From positions 1 through 14,397 of the forward strand of contig JASFVN010000090.1 in the NCBI GenBank assembly GCA_050049805.1: a DNA stretch of 14,397 nt, in the 5' to 3' direction. A program made the translations under genes and the position numbers. The notes beneath the pieces were generated by a model, which was not told where the DNA came from, made no database searches, and worked only from the letters and a program-made list of their open reading frames with translations. This DNA comes from JABDNZ01 sp050049805 (GTDB taxonomy: Bacteria > Gemmatimonadota > Gemmatimonadetes > Longimicrobiales > Gaopeijiaceae). Below, piece by piece: positions 13,698 through 14,397 of the stretch (its first letter is position 1; each line of letters starts with the position of its first letter).

Positions 13698-14397
13698 GGT
13701 TCGAAAGTCCGGACGGCGGCAAGCCAAGCGAAAGGGTTCTCGAGATGGACTGCGTGACCGGCCTTGGGGATCAGCCGGAGCACCGATCGAGGCAGGGCGG
13801 CGGCCATTCGCTCCGCAACTTGAGTGAACTTCTTGTCCTCCTCCCCTGCCAGGAGGAGAACGGGTACGTGGATTTCCGGCAGGGACTCCCAGAATGAGGG
13901 CTGGGCCCCGGTACCCATCCCTCGAAGGCATGCTGCCAGGGCCTCCGGCGCGTTTTCGAGCTTCCGCGCCCGGGACTCCGCCCTGACCTTGGAAGGAAGC
14001 TTGCCCTGGGTGGCAAAAAGGGGAAGGCCAAGCCAGTGGTCGACGAATGCCTCCATGCCACCTCGGAGAATCCCCTCGGCCAGAGCCTCGTCCGCCCGCC
14101 TTCGCGCCCTCCGCTCGCCCTCTTCCGGAAGGCCCGGCGAGGCGCTTTCCAGAATCAGGCTGGAGATCCGGTTCGGGGTCATGACCGAGCCTGCCAGGGC
14201 GATCCGACCACCCATGGAGTATCCGAGCCACCGGGCGGATTCGATCTCCAGGGCATCCAGGACCTGGCAAAGATCCTTGAGCATTTCATCCACGACAAAC
14301 CGTTCGGGCTCTGCGGCGATAGAGCTCCGGCCATGTCCCAACAGATCCACCGCCACGACCCTGTAGGCCTGGCCCAGGCCGGAGATCAAATCCTCGC
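13694..14397 (-). CDS. menH: Alpha/beta hydrolase, MenH-like (cut by right window edge)
   Basis: About 234 residues are visible; the frame is open to the edge (EDLISGLGQAYR at the cut), so the N-terminal strand and the HGF oxyanion motif lie outside. MenH removes pyruvate from SEPHCHC to give SHCHC in menaquinone synthesis. Supporting marks: VVAVDLLGHGRSS, the nucleophile Ser in GYSMGGRIAL, Asp in LLAGEEDKKF and the catalytic His in KAGHAVHLENP, the last being characteristic of MenH. General alpha/beta hydrolases share the fold, so the symbol is probable and not certain; men genes upstream would settle it. A TTG at 14389 is internal, not the start. It leads a chain of four genes with 4-base overlaps. 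Confidence 0.85.
   Translation of the reverse strand, partial: EDLISGLGQAYRVVAVDLLGHGRSSIAAEPERFVVDEMLKDLCQVLDALEIESARWLGYSMGGRIALAGSVMTPNRISSLILESASPGLPEEGERRARRRADEALAEGILRGGMEAFVDHWLGLPLFATQGKLPSKVRAESRARKLENAPEALAACLRGMGTGAQPSFWESLPEIHVPVLLLAGEEDKKFTQVAERMAAALPRSVLRLIPKAGHAVHLENPFAWLAAVRTFEP

Noticed and set aside
13698..14270. Upstream extension of the racemase frame
   Set aside because: It overlaps the MenH-like gene in another frame and encodes Arg/Gly/Pro-rich sequence; the ATG at 13697 gives the full family length.
1..14397. CRISPR arrays, tRNA or rRNA genes, insertion sequences
   Set aside because: I looked for regular repeats, cloverleaf patterns and transposase motifs and found none.

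Overview
The window is GC-rich chromosomal DNA with densely packed genes. Nearly all lie on the minus strand, often joined by 4-base stop/start overlaps, with strong GGAGG-type ribosome sites and some GTG or TTG starts. The best guess for the source is a Gemmatimonadota-like bacterium. The reasons are a lipoprotein with a 6-bladed propeller type N-terminus, a two-helix protein of the 'YSDEEFALIL' kind, secreted lipoprotein peptidases, and a menaquinone gene. This is inference from family flavour, not proof. I see no rRNA, tRNA, CRISPR array, insertion sequence or prophage structural gene.

Region 1 (1-6386, minus strand, read right to left): a Tat-exported class-V PLP enzyme; 18 bases later a reductive-dehalogenase-like corrinoid/iron-sulfur protein carrying its own three-helix membrane anchor; a two-helix membrane protein; a lipoprotein prolyl oligopeptidase; and a propeller lipoprotein cut by the left edge. 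The theme is envelope-located redox and peptide chemistry. Region 2 (6511-7456, plus strand): a DUF2975 membrane protein and a small YozG-type HTH regulator, read from an AT-rich promoter holding a 13-base direct repeat with a 21-bp pitch. This looks like a self-regulated two-gene unit.

Region 3 (7473-10974, minus): a double-ACT protein, then MsrA, a cation-efflux-like protein, a degenerate GGDEF protein, a DUF2461 protein and a DinB-like protein. The last five are close or overlapping and probably co-transcribed. Region 4 (11066-11727, minus): a lone small double-HTH gene with its own promoter and a strong intrinsic terminator, next to a stretch of lower GC. It is the most accessory-looking part of the window.

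Region 5 (11870-14397, minus): MenH-like hydrolase (cut by the right edge), aspartate/glutamate racemase, a 105-residue unknown protein, and a pseudo-receiver/DUF3052 fusion, chained by three successive 4-base overlaps. The most noteworthy items are the membrane-anchored RdhA-like protein beside the Tat-exported PLP enzyme, the DUF2975/HTH operator, the GGDEF protein that lost its active site but kept its RxxD motif, and the pseudo-receiver/DUF3052 fusion.
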